Shown: positions 44,168-52,176 of the stretch, piece by piece
How positions within the stretch are numbered: position 1 is the first letter of the stretch
Layout: each line of letters opens with the position of its first letter
Origin: Micromonosporaceae bacterium KJ-029
GTDB lineage: Bacteria; Actinomycetota; Actinomycetes; Mycobacteriales; Micromonosporaceae
Assembly (NCBI GenBank): GCA_005402585.1
Contig: BIFP01000008.1
Coordinates: forward strand, 62,001-126,000
Length of the DNA: 64,000 nucleotides
Direction of reading: 5' to 3'
Position numbers and translations under genes: made by a program
The notes under the pieces: generated by a model
What the model was told of the DNA's origin: nothing
What the model saw: the letters and a program-made list of their open reading frames with translations, nothing else
The model's database searches: none

Positions 44168-45306
44168 GACGATCCTCCTTGAGGGGTGAGGTGATCCGCA
44201 GCAGCGCGGACCAGGGCTTGCCGGGTCGTGCGGCAGTAGGCCGTCTCTCGCGTGGTGAAGGTGCCGTGCTCGAAGTAACGATTGCCGGCCTGGGCACCCC
44301 GACAGAAGTCGTAGAAGGCACAGTGACCCGCGCAGTCGTTGAGCGCCGTCACGAACTCGGTGACGTAGCTCAGCTCGCCGGCACGGGCGAGCATGTCGCC
44401 GATCGACTCGTGGAGCACGTCGCCGGCAATGAAGTCCGCGTACCGCGGGTCCTTGATGCCGAGAAGTTCCGGTGACAGCAGGACCACCTGGCCGGCGTGG
44501 GAGACGGTGGGGATCGGCTCGTACGGGCCGTAGTCGGCGATGCCGGCGCGGGTGGCGGCGAGGTAGTCGGCCAGGCGGTCCACGTCGCGGATCCGGAGCG
44601 GGCTGCCGGCCAGCCGGTACCGCACGATCTGGTGCCAGAACCGGTAGGCGGCTTCCTCGGAGGCAGGCAGACGGTCGGCGCCTTCCTGCTCCTCGATGTT
44701 GAAGCCCACCGATTCGCAGCCCGGCAGACCGGCGAAAAACTCAACGAGGTCGCTGGCGTGGTCGATGGTTTCCGGCGTGACGACGCAGATCACCGAGTAC
44801 GTCAGGCCAGCGTCGACGAGCGCCTGTATGCCACGCATCGTCTGGACCGTCGTTGCTTTCCCTGCCCGGTCGAGCCGGTTACCGTTCAGCGTCCCGGGGC
44901 CGTCAATGCTGACCCCGACCTCGAACCGGTGGGCGGCTAGCAAGTCGCACCACCGCTGGTTGATGAGGGTCGCGTTGGTCTGGAGCTCGTGACGCACCTG
45001 ACCGGTGTGCCGCAGCTGTTCGAAAGGGGTGAGCAGTTCTCGAAAGATGTCGATGGGTGTGGTGGTGGGCTCGCCGCCGTGCCAGACGACGCTCACCTGA
45101 TGGCTGCTGTCCTGCTGCTCGATCGACCGCGCGCAAGCCGTTGCGACCGGCACGGACATCAGTCGGCGGGACCGCCGGTCGGGCAGGTAGCAGTAGGTGC
45201 AGTCCAGGTTGCAGAAGCTGGTGGGCTGCAGGACCAGGGTGTGAAACCTGCCGGCGATCGCAGGACTCCCCAGGGCGGTGATGACCCCGATGTCGCGCAC
45301 GCTCAT
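44164..45306 (-). CDS. amcB: Radical SAM/SPASM cyclophane-forming maturase (AmcB-like)
   Basis: A 380-residue enzyme. The SAM-cluster motif is CNLDCTYC (Cys32, 36 and 39), followed by the SAM-binding WHGGEPT, QTNATL and VSIDGPGTLNGNRL. The C-terminal part has the SPASM-type Cys set, NDCAGHCAFYDFCRGA and later YCRTTR, for auxiliary clusters. This fits FxsB/AmcB-type peptide maturases. The enzyme overlaps both neighbours by four bases: the Cys-motif protein upstream and the precursor downstream. It should install C-C links at the five aromatic-X-X motifs of the precursor. Confidence 0.92.
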   Translation of the reverse strand: MSVRDIGVITALGSPAIAGRFHTLVLQPTSFCNLDCTYCYLPDRRSRRLMSVPVATACARSIEQQDSSHQVSVVWHGGEPTTTPIDIFRELLTPFEQLRHTGQVRHELQTNATLINQRWCDLLAAHRFEVGVSIDGPGTLNGNRLDRAGKATTVQTMRGIQALVDAGLTYSVICVVTPETIDHASDLVEFFAGLPGCESVGFNIEEQEGADRLPASEEAAYRFWHQIVRYRLAGSPLRIRDVDRLADYLAATRAGIADYGPYEPIPTVSHAGQVVLLSPELLGIKDPRYADFIAGDVLHESIGDMLARAGELSYVTEFVTALNDCAGHCAFYDFCRGAQAGNRYFEHGTFTTRETAYCRTTRQALVRAAADHLTPQGGSS

Positions 45307-45710
45307 GTCTCCTCCGGTGTCTGCGGGTCGGCCGTAGGCGGGCGGCGGCTGCGGTGCTGCGTGGGCCAGCCGAGGAATCGGTCGAAGACATTGGCGGTGT
45401 TACCGGTGTTGTTGGGATGGAGCTGGTGCAGATCGTCGATCGCGTCGTGCAGGCAGCTGGCCAGGTAGAGAAAGAGGCTGACCGGGCTGTCCCGGTACTC
45501 CGCCAGAAGGGCGACCTTCGCCGCGCCGCACGGCCATGGCTGGCCGCACCGCCGGCACAGCCACAGCGGCCGCATTGGCAGATGCGGTCGACACGGCTCG
45601 GCGCGGACTGCCTCGACCGGCCGCCCTGGCAGAGCCAGCGGCCGTAACCGCTGACGCTCCGATGGCGGGGGCGATTCAACGTCCGCAGGGCAGTCTCCCT
45701 CGCCGTTCAT
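45303..45710 (-). CDS. Cys-motif protein of the RiPP operon
   Basis: A 135-residue protein. Residues 1-45 are Pro/Arg rich. Then comes MRPLWLCRRCGQPWPCGAAKVALLAEYRD, with a C-x2-C-x4-WPC zinc- or iron-like motif, and a helical domain SLFLYLASCLHDAIDDLHQLHP ending VFDRFLGW. Similar proteins occur beside actinobacterial regulators and RiPP genes; function unknown. The ATG overlaps the 53-residue ORF stop (ATGA) and its own stop overlaps the maturase ATG (ATGA). It could be a leader-binding partner or a metal-site accessory. Confidence 0.82.
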   Translation of the reverse strand: MNGEGDCPADVESPPPSERQRLRPLALPGRPVEAVRAEPCRPHLPMRPLWLCRRCGQPWPCGAAKVALLAEYRDSPVSLFLYLASCLHDAIDDLHQLHPNNTGNTANVFDRFLGWPTQHRSRRPPTADPQTPEET

Positions 45711-45868
45711 CGGGGAACGTGCTTCTGTGCCTGCCGCTCGAACACGATCCGCCAGGCGTATGTCAGCAGCGGCGGATCGGCCGGTCCCGGCTGTATCGGC
45801 GGAGCCGATGTCGACCGGTCTCGCGGCAGGTCGCCCATCTTTGCGTTGCGCGAGATGTACACGGTCAT
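45707..45868 (-). CDS. 53-residue ORF, first gene of the RiPP operon
   Basis: MTVYISRNAKMGDLPRDRS begins a 53-residue protein ending YAWRIVFERQAQKHVPR. Third codon positions are mostly G or C, and the stop overlaps the next ATG (ATGA), matching the other links in this operon, so it is likely real. AGGGG is 7-8 bases upstream. It has a Pro-rich middle and no Cys. It might be a second peptide substrate, a small adaptor or a regulator; I do not recognise it. The 34-bp palindrome ends 33 bases upstream. Confidence 0.6.
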   Translation of the reverse strand: MTVYISRNAKMGDLPRDRSTSAPPIQPGPADPPLLTYAWRIVFERQAQKHVPR

Positions 45869-45901
45869 AGCCGGCCCCTACTTGGACTCGCTGTGTGAGT
45901 G

Positions 45902-45935
45902 CGGTGGGCTTGCCGGCATGCCGGCAAGCCCACCG
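45902..45935. promoter_or_regulatory. Perfect 34-bp palindrome upstream of the RiPP operon
   Basis: Each half is 17 bp (CGGTGGGCTTGCCGGCA and its complement), with no loop and no mismatch. It lies 33 bases before the first ORF of the RiPP operon. It could be an operator for a large dimeric regulator, a terminator for the upstream APH gene, or a recombination site. Confidence 0.75.
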
Positions 45936-46315
45936 TCGTTGGCCAGCGACAGGAAGCAGACCGCCGGCCACCCGCCCACGCAGCCCTGCTGGCGGTACGC
46001 GAACGAGGAGTTACCCGAGCGGTTGACGGAGTGCCCGGCGCGAGCACTTGCCGGTGCGTCGGGTCGCATTCCGACCTGCCGCCGTGAGGCACGTCCATCT
46101 GGATCTCCCTGGCGTGACATTGCCGCTGGCCCGCCGGCGCGTCATGGGGGTCAGGATGGTCCTGGACCGTTCCGCCGACGTGTTCCTGACGTCCACGATC
46201 GCTTGCGGCACCGGCCGGAAATAGACCCAGCGTGGTGGGGCACGGTGGGTCTCACCATGGCTGGCCTGGGTTGATGCGAAGAGAACAGGCGGCTCGAGTC
46301 GCTACGAAACTCGGT
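45936..46315. other. Gap between the palindrome and the APH gene
   Basis: About 380 bases with no gene I can support. A 7-bp inverted repeat AGACCCA/TGGGTCT with a 16-base loop lies near 46225-46255 and could terminate the APH transcript. Several short frames on both strands lack SD sites and convincing composition. Confidence 0.45.
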
Positions 46316-47200
46316 TCAGAGGATGTGCCAGCGGCGGAGTTCCACCCCGTCGTCAACGAGGCCCGCGATCCGGTGGTGCACCTCGTCGGCGGCCTCGGTC
46401 CCAGGCCGGGACTTGCGAGCGTTGGTGGCGATCATCTGCAGCTCGCGTAGCTGGCACAGCTCCTCGAACTGGGACCAGGAGGTGGCATCCCAGCCGTAGG
46501 TGGCGGTGAAATCGGCGAAGGCTCCCGGGCCGGGCGGGTCGAATCGGCGGCAGTGGACAGCGACCGTGGCGATGTCCCACTCTCGGGGTCCGAGGGCGGC
46601 ACCGTCCCAGTCGGCCAGTACGGGTGTGCCGTCGAAGCGCCGGAGTGCGTTGCGGATCTGCGGATCAGACTGGATCAGGCTCGTACCGCGGGGAAACCGC
46701 ATCGCTTCCCAGCTGGCCGCCAGTGTTTCGAGCCGGCCCATCAGCAGATCCTGTTCCTTGTCGTTCAGGATCTCCGAACGGGTGATGGAGCGCTCGGTGC
46801 TGTGGATCGGTCGCAGTACCGGCAGCGGCACCGGCGGAGCCGGCAGGGCGTGCAGACCTCGGAGAAGCGTACTGAGCTCGGAGACGGTGATGGGGTTGTC
46901 GTGTGCCGGGTCCAGACGCTGCCAGACCGTGACGGCGTGCCCGCCCACCCGCAAGGGCTGGGACAGTCCTGGGTGAAGGCCCACCGTGGGGAAGCCTTGG
47001 GCCCCCAGCCAGTCGACCACGGCCACCATCCCGCGCACCCGTTCCAGGTCATGGTCGCCGGGGGCGATCTTGATGACCACGTCACCGAGTGCGTAGACGG
47101 CGTTGGTGTGGTGCCGCAGCAGTATCGCGTTGGAATCGGGGTAGCCGAGGAGACGACATACCTCGGCGAGCACCGGCCGGGTGCGCGCCTCGACGAACAT
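46316..47200 (-). CDS. Aminoglycoside-phosphotransferase-fold protein
   Basis: A 294-residue APH-like kinase. The N-lobe has VYALGDVVIKIAP with the ATP lysine and VVDWLGAQGFPT. The Brenner motif HGDxxxxN reads QSDPQIRN, keeping Asp and Asn. The metal motif is VLADWDGAALGPREWDIA. It may be an active small-molecule kinase, as conserved Asp residues remain, but a real antibiotic-resistance role is not shown. ATG 47200 has TAGGAG about six bases upstream and lies seven bases past the HTH-TPR regulator stop, so both are in one operon. Confidence 0.87.
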   Translation of the reverse strand: MFVEARTRPVLAEVCRLLGYPDSNAILLRHHTNAVYALGDVVIKIAPGDHDLERVRGMVAVVDWLGAQGFPTVGLHPGLSQPLRVGGHAVTVWQRLDPAHDNPITVSELSTLLRGLHALPAPPVPLPVLRPIHSTERSITRSEILNDKEQDLLMGRLETLAASWEAMRFPRGTSLIQSDPQIRNALRRFDGTPVLADWDGAALGPREWDIATVAVHCRRFDPPGPGAFADFTATYGWDATSWSQFEELCQLRELQMIATNARKSRPGTEAADEVHHRIAGLVDDGVELRRWHIL

Positions 47201-47207
47201 GGGGCTC

Positions 47208-48569
47208 CTAGGGACCGAGTGCGGCTGTGGTCCCAAGCCTACGGGCGCTCTCGCGGCACGCCCGCACGTAGTCCGTCAAGACGGCGACCTCACCACGCCG
47301 GCTCTCGTCAGGGATCGCCGTTGCCACGTCGGTGGCCCTGGTCAGGATGATCTCCGTCCGTTGCGTCTCGGGCAGGTCCGCGACGGCATCACGCGCGGTC
47401 ACCGCCGCTTCGGTCGCCCGCCGGTCCTGAGCGAGGCACATCGACCGGTCCAGGGCGATGAGCGCCGCATCGATCGGTACGGCCGGAACCGCGCCGTAGA
47501 GCCGCAGCGCCTCGTCCTGGACCCGGTACGCCTCACCCGTGTCACCGAGCCAGGTGTACGCGCCGGAGAGGTAGAACAACAGCCGCTTCGCCGGAAACCT
47601 GAAGGCGACGTCGGTGTCCTCGTCGCCAGCCTGATCGAACAGCCGACGCGCCTGGTCGATGGCCGACCGTGCCTGCTCGGCGGCGCCGATCCGGGCCAGG
47701 GCACGCGCCCGACCTGCGGCTGCCAGGGCACCCGGCGATGATGCGATCGATGTGACCGCCAAAGCCGCATCAGCCAACGCCACACTTTGGGTGGGATCGC
47801 CGAAGTAGTACGGCAGCATCGCCGCCTGGGCCCGCACGAGCACCCTGAAACGAGCCTCCCCGCTGTCGTCCGCCGCGTGGATCGCCGTGCCGTACCACCG
47901 CCGAGCCTCGGACACATCCCCGAGCCGCATCAACGCATCAGCGCACATCGTCGCCAGCAACGCCGCCACCCCGGACAACCGGGACTGGACCGCCGCCGGC
48001 TGCCGCCGCAGCGACAGCACCTGGACCTCGCGGCAGTCGGTAGCCAACAACGCCAGCATGACCTGGGGCGAAGCCGAGGGGTAAATCCTCATGCGCTCGC
48101 TGGCGGACTCCTCGATCAACTCAAGTTGCCGAGGAGCGACACTCGCCGCCGCCAGAGCCTCGTCCAATCCCAGACGGAGTCTCACCAGATTGCTGGCCTC
48201 CACGCTGGCACCCACGCCGGCGAGCGATCGGTCCGCTCCGCCCTCAACGGCCACGGTGCCGGGGTCGCGAGACGCGACGGCATCCTCGTCGCGGCCGAGC
48301 CCCATAGCCGGACGCGGAATGTTCAGACCGTCCGCGATCCGTTCCAACACCTCGTAGCCTGTGACCTGCCGGACGCCCTTGGCTATTTCAGCAGCGCGGT
48401 TGGCTGAGACACCGACAAGACCTGCGATCCTGCCGTACGACACGCCTCGCGCGTGAAGGAAGCGGAAAACCGCAGTGATATCGCGCCGCCGCAGAAACTC
48501 ACTGATAGGGCGGCCGTTCCAAAGTCCCGAGCTCCACCACTCGGGATCCACGTGCGCGGCCACGATCAC
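47208..48569 (-). CDS. HTH-TPR transcriptional regulator
   Basis: A 453-residue protein. Residues 25-85 form a helix-turn-helix domain (DITAVFRFLHARGVSYGRIAGLVGVSANRAAEIAKG in outline). The rest (about 150-445) consists of TPR-like helical repeats (GDVSEARRWYGTAIHAADD, RIGAAEQARSAIDQARRLFDQAG, LGDTGEAYRVQDEALRLYG). Such regulators are common near actinobacterial RiPP and specialised-metabolite genes and may sense peptides. GTG 48569 is the start with a weak SD; GTG 48563 is possible. It could control the RiPP operon as well as the APH gene. Confidence 0.83.
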   Translation of the reverse strand: MIVAAHVDPEWWSSGLWNGRPISEFLRRRDITAVFRFLHARGVSYGRIAGLVGVSANRAAEIAKGVRQVTGYEVLERIADGLNIPRPAMGLGRDEDAVASRDPGTVAVEGGADRSLAGVGASVEASNLVRLRLGLDEALAAASVAPRQLELIEESASERMRIYPSASPQVMLALLATDCREVQVLSLRRQPAAVQSRLSGVAALLATMCADALMRLGDVSEARRWYGTAIHAADDSGEARFRVLVRAQAAMLPYYFGDPTQSVALADAALAVTSIASSPGALAAAGRARALARIGAAEQARSAIDQARRLFDQAGDEDTDVAFRFPAKRLLFYLSGAYTWLGDTGEAYRVQDEALRLYGAVPAVPIDAALIALDRSMCLAQDRRATEAAVTARDAVADLPETQRTEIILTRATDVATAIPDESRRGEVAVLTDYVRACRESARRLGTTAALGP

Positions 48570-48796
48570 CCCCGATCGAACGACGACCGCTTGTCAGCAC
48601 AGCGCATCCACGCCGTCACATCAAGTCAAAGGCGGTCGAGTCGACGGCACCCACCCCAGAGTCGGCGAATGCAGCAGCATCCGGAACACCCACGATGGAC
48701 CCTCACGATGTCCCGCATGAGATCAAGCACCAGGCTCCGGAGGCACGGCCTGCCTGTCCCGGTCACCGCCACCGTCCCAGTTTTGCGATCACAGCA

Positions 48797-48821
48797 CATG
48801 TTTGCGATCATCGCAAAGATG
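48797..48821. promoter_or_regulatory. Long palindrome upstream of the 146-residue gene
   Basis: The core TTTGCGATCATCGCAAA (48801-48817) is a perfect palindrome. It extends to 25 bp with a single mismatch on each side of the core. A half copy, TTTGCGATCA, lies at 48782-48791. It is 16 bases before the ATG, so a bound protein would block transcription or translation. It is likely recognised by one of the island's HTH proteins. Confidence 0.75.
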
Positions 48822-48837
48822 TGCGACAAAGGTAGGC

Positions 48838-49278
48838 ATGAATCGACGAGACATCTTCGAAGACGTGGCCGCGATCCTGCACCCCCTCCCGCGACCTACT
48901 CGCCCAGGCGACGAGCACGACGATGGCTTCCAAGCGGCTGCGGCCGAGGCGTTCGATGCTCAGCAGCGAACCGCCGAAAACCTGCGCCTGTCGTGGGAGC
49001 ACGGCGACCAGGACCCACTAATCGGGGCACTGAACACCGCCCGCCGCGCCAAGGAGCAGGCTGAAGAACAGATCCGCCAGCTCGTCGCCTACGGCCGCGA
49101 GTTCGTGCAACCCCGCCCGTACACACTCGGCGACCTCGCTAACGCCGCCGGAATGTCGATCTCCGGCACTCGCACGGTGTACGACCACCAAGACGTCGAC
49201 GCCGTAGCGGAGACGACCGGCGCCAAGCCCCGCGAGTGGCGCGCCCCGGCCGTAGCTGACGACCGGGCCGCAAAATGA
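48838..49278 (+). CDS. Putative HTH protein (146 residues)
   Basis: MNRRDIFEDVAAILHPLPRP begins a protein with a central charged helical region (residues 30-90). It ends in a possible helix-turn-helix (YTLGDLANAAGMSISGTRTVYDHQDVDAV), reminiscent of MerR- or Xre-like recognition helices. ATG 48838 has AAAGGTAGG upstream. The stop overlaps the next gene (ATGA). It may bind the palindrome just upstream and repress itself. No enzyme motif. Confidence 0.65.
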   Translation: MNRRDIFEDVAAILHPLPRPTRPGDEHDDGFQAAAAEAFDAQQRTAENLRLSWEHGDQDPLIGALNTARRAKEQAEEQIRQLVAYGREFVQPRPYTLGDLANAAGMSISGTRTVYDHQDVDAVAETTGAKPREWRAPAVADDRAAK

Positions 49279-49475
49279 ACCCAAACCCGGCAGCATGCCA
49301 ATGTAGACATCCCTGGAAAAAGTTGTTCACCGTCATATCCGGCATCCGCTACAAGGCTGTTCCAGCACTCGCCCTCACACCCACCAGCGCCCTGTTCCGC
49401 GCTTGGTGCTCCGACTGCGGCATTGAGTACCCGCACCCGTTCCGAGTCGAAATGCCGGAGAACCGCGCGGCATAA
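49275..49475 (+). CDS. Small putative zinc-binding protein (66 residues)
   Basis: MNPNPAACQCRHPWKKLF is followed by a basic middle and WCSDCGIEYPHPF. The C-x-C and C-x2-C pairs could bind one zinc ion. ATG 49275 overlaps the stop of the preceding gene (ATGA), so both are in one operon. Function unknown; a DNA- or protein-binding ribbon is possible. Confidence 0.65.
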   Translation: MNPNPAACQCRHPWKKLFTVISGIRYKAVPALALTPTSALFRAWCSDCGIEYPHPFRVEMPENRAA

Positions 49476-49824
49476 ATAATGCACCAAACAGGCACGTTAC
49501 TGCGATCCAAGCTGACACAGACCTGACTCAGCCTCCAGACCGGCAGCTGCGGTTAAATCACAAGGAAGCTCTGGCACACCCTGCCACAACCCACTTGGTC
49601 GAGGTGACCGCAGAAGCGAGAAGATACGTCTATCAGCCATCCGACAGGGCTCAGTGTCAAAGTGGACCGATGGGCGCTCACCAGGAACTGCGCCCCCACG
49701 GAGCCCGGATTGCCGGAAGTTGAACCACCAGGTTCTGTCGTACAACCATTGGCACCCATCATTGCTCAACGTAGAGTGATCGGTCAGTCACGTTAAGCGC
49801 AACAGGCCAGGCGGCGACTTGCGG
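49476..49824. other. AT-richer intergenic stretch
   Basis: About 350 bases with visibly lower GC than the surroundings. A 90-residue minus-strand frame (49497-49769) has no SD site and a composition unlike real genes, so I do not call it. The stretch may be recently acquired or relic sequence. Confidence 0.4.
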
Positions 49825-50709
49825 ATGATGACCAACACCCACAGGGCGAACTGCGCCAACGCCCAAAGGCCGGGCTGTACATGCTCCGGCTGCGGGGGCT
49901 CGCAACACGGCTGGCAAGGATGGACGACCCTCGCCGCCGACCGGCCAGAGGGACGCGACGACCGGCGGCGCGAACTCAAGGACAAAGTAGAAGCGGACCA
50001 ACGAGCCGGACGCCAGAAGTTCAACGCCAACAACCGGCAAATCTACCTCGACCTCGCACGCCTGGACATCGCCGATTATCTGTGGGCGGCCGACAGTCGG
50101 CCGAAGACCAACGGCCGACTGCCACGCGATGTTGAACCAACATCGGTGTCATCCGATCTTGGCCGGATCGACACCCTCGGCCGAACCGTCATGAAGGACA
50201 CGTGGCCCGAGATCTCAGTCGGCGTAGACAGCCTCGTCCGGAATGAGTCTGACGCCAGGGAGGTCAAGAAGCGCTTGGCCGATCACACCTGGTGCGGTCT
50301 ACTGGTGGCCTTGATCCAGTTGATCGAGAGGATCAACAAGGCCCTCGACCTACTCACAGATACCGCCAAGCAGTTCATCAAGGACGCGTTGTCGCGGCGG
50401 TTCGATTCGGGGCTGCCCCGGCTGGTGACCGACGCCGTCATCCGCCTCGTCGTAGACAAAGTGTGGTCAGCCCTGGTGGGGCTGCTGGAAGCTCACTTTC
50501 CCCTCTTGGGAACAGACACCCTGCGCGCCCTCCGGATGCTGGCCATCTTCACCTGCCCCTCGGTCGAACACCACCCGGAGGTCTACAAGCACGCCGTCAG
50601 GCCGCTCATGGGCGACGCGCACGAGATCATCACGGACGAAATCAAAGAGCACGTCGTAACCCTCTTCAGCGCCTGGTGGCGGCGGCGCGCTCCGGAAGCA
50701 CTCGCCTGA
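49825..50709 (+). CDS. Protein with N-terminal Cys/His cluster (294 residues)
   Basis: MMTNTHRANCANAQRPGCTCSGCGGSQHGWQGW opens in outline with a C-x7-C-x-C-x2-C set plus His, probably a metal site. A basic helical region (DRRRELKDKVEADQRAGRQKF) follows. The second half (about 145-290) is helical, with hydrophobic stretches such as HTWCGLLVALIQLIERINKALDLL. No catalytic motif is clear. ATG 49825 or 49828 is the start. I do not recognise the function. It lies inside the putative island. Confidence 0.65.
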   Translation: MMTNTHRANCANAQRPGCTCSGCGGSQHGWQGWTTLAADRPEGRDDRRRELKDKVEADQRAGRQKFNANNRQIYLDLARLDIADYLWAADSRPKTNGRLPRDVEPTSVSSDLGRIDTLGRTVMKDTWPEISVGVDSLVRNESDAREVKKRLADHTWCGLLVALIQLIERINKALDLLTDTAKQFIKDALSRRFDSGLPRLVTDAVIRLVVDKVWSALVGLLEAHFPLLGTDTLRALRMLAIFTCPSVEHHPEVYKHAVRPLMGDAHEIITDEIKEHVVTLFSAWWRRRAPEALA

Positions 50710-50834
50710 CGCCCCAGTCGGGACCTATGGAACATCCGGCATGTCTAGATGGTCGGCCCCGAGGGTCGCCGATAACGCCCCGATCATGGCGAGAAGCGGC
50801 TCATCCGGATAACTTCTAACTTCCTGAGTGGACG

Positions 50835-51386
50835 ATGCGACTGGATGACGACGTCGGAGGCATTACGGGAGTGAGTACATCCGGGGATGGAGCTGACACC
50901 AGTGTTCGACGGTGCGGGCGTCCAACTAAGTCGGGCAAACCGTGCCAGATTCGCGTGAGCGGCGCGGATGTAGCTTGCGGTACACACGCCACCGACGAGG
51001 ACCGCGCCGTGGCCGCCGCATACCAGCGAGGCTGGAGCGAGGGGTTCCACTCCGGTTCAAAGTCCGGCGCAAGTGGCGCCCAGTTGAAGATCGAGTGGCT
51101 TGAGCGGCGCGTGACGGATCTTGAGCAGAAACTCGACGACTCCGAGCGGTACTACGAGTTCGGTGGCGATCAGGTCGTGGAGGTCGGCAGGTACGCGTAT
51201 CGATGGCGAGGTAGCCCACCCCTCACCGTTGGCGAGCGCGTGGTTCTGCCGTCGAACTGGGTCAGCCAGTTGAAAGCGGGTCCTGGAGCCTTCGAAGGCG
51301 TTGTGACGAAGCTGGGCGCAACATACCGAGGAGAATTATCCTTCATCCTCCGACGGGCCGAGCGTCAGGGCGACGGGGCCCGATGA
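50835..51386 (+). CDS. Protein with Cys motif and coiled coil (183 residues)
   Basis: Residues 26-52 read RCGRPTKSGKPCQIRVSGAD, then ACGTH, a probable zinc motif (C-x9-C, later C-x2-H). Residues 85-110 form a short coiled coil (LKIEWLERRVTDLEQKLDDSE). The C-terminal part is beta-rich. ATG 50835 is the start, but GTG 50871 is also possible; neither has a strong SD. Function unknown. Confidence 0.65.
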   Translation: MRLDDDVGGITGVSTSGDGADTSVRRCGRPTKSGKPCQIRVSGADVACGTHATDEDRAVAAAYQRGWSEGFHSGSKSGASGAQLKIEWLERRVTDLEQKLDDSERYYEFGGDQVVEVGRYAYRWRGSPPLTVGERVVLPSNWVSQLKAGPGAFEGVVTKLGATYRGELSFILRRAERQGDGAR

Positions 51387-51441
51387 CTTGGCCGGGCGGC
51401 GCCTGGACCAGCGCGTGACCCTTGCTCCCCGCGTCCTGCGG

Positions 51442-51465
51442 CTGGCCGCCCAGAGCGGCGGCCAG
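51442..51465. terminator. Hairpin between convergent genes
   Basis: A 9-bp perfect stem (51442-51450 with 51457-51465) and a 6-base CAGAGC loop lie between the Cys-motif gene and the NUDIX gene. Confidence 0.55.
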
Positions 51466-51528
51466 ACCCGTACTTGCCGTCGCCGATCAAGTTCAGACTC
51501 GGCCCAGCGATGGTCTGGCCAAGCTGCC

Positions 51529-51969
51529 CTACACCGAGAGCAGGGCCTCCTTGTTGGAGGTGATGAACTCGGTCAGCCCCTCCGGCTTGAGATCCACCGC
51601 AGGCAGCTCGTCGATCGTCGCTAGATCGAGCTGGTAGTCACCACGCGATGGATCATCGAACTCCGGCCCGGTGCAAGCATCCTCCCGCAGCTCAAGTAGC
51701 CGACAGACGAAGAAGTGCTGGACGGAAACGCCCTCACCCGCCGGGGCGGTGAACTGGAACACCTGGGCGAACCGATCGGCCTCGGCACCGAGTTCTTCCT
51801 GCAGCTCCCGACGAAGCGCAGCCTCCAGGGAGACATCCGTCGACTCCACGCCACCGCCCGGCGTTGTCCAGTACGGCGCCTGACCGGGCTTGATCCGCTT
51901 GATCAGCACGAGGCGGTCGTCCTCGTCCAGAAGAATCGCCCGCACCGACCTACGCACGATCCGACGCAC
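51529..51969 (-). CDS. NUDIX hydrolase
   Basis: A 146-residue pyrophosphatase-type protein. The Nudix helix reads GGGVESTDVSLEAALRREL and then QEELGA: the REUxEExGU end is perfect, while the first half has one extra residue and no Glu at the usual spot. It may act on nucleotide or sugar-nucleotide diphosphates. GTG 51969 has AGGGG six bases upstream; TTG 51975 is the alternative. It is the last gene of the putative island before the tRNA. Confidence 0.88.
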   Translation of the reverse strand: MRRIVRRSVRAILLDEDDRLVLIKRIKPGQAPYWTTPGGGVESTDVSLEAALRRELQEELGAEADRFAQVFQFTAPAGEGVSVQHFFVCRLLELREDACTGPEFDDPSRGDYQLDLATIDELPAVDLKPEGLTEFITSNKEALLSV

Positions 51970-52131
51970 GACCAACCCCTATCCACACCCGACGGGATGC
52001 ACTGGCGGCAACACATCCATTTGATCTTCGAGCCTGACCGCTGGCATCACACCGCGTCCCACCGACGCCGCCCCAGTCCAACGGCTCCCGAGCACCCACC
52101 GAGCGACCACCCACCACCGATGTACGCGAAA

Positions 52132-52170
52132 AAGGCCCCGACCGGCACAGATGTACCAGGTCAGAGCCTT
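52132..52170 (-). terminator. Terminator of tRNA-Lys
   Basis: On the minus strand a 12-bp stem with two G-T pairs (52170-52159 with 52143-52132) is followed by a run of five T. It begins seven bases after the encoded CCA. Confidence 0.85.
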
Positions 52171-52176
52171 GCTCGG

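Noticed and set aside
46316..47200. Calling the APH-fold protein an antibiotic-resistance enzyme
   Set aside because: The HGD motif is altered (QSD) and many APH-fold proteins act on other small molecules; only the fold is supported.
49497..49769. 90-residue minus-strand frame in the AT-richer gap
   Set aside because: No SD site, stop-prone neighbouring frames and no similarity I recognise; it could be a decayed gene but cannot be supported.
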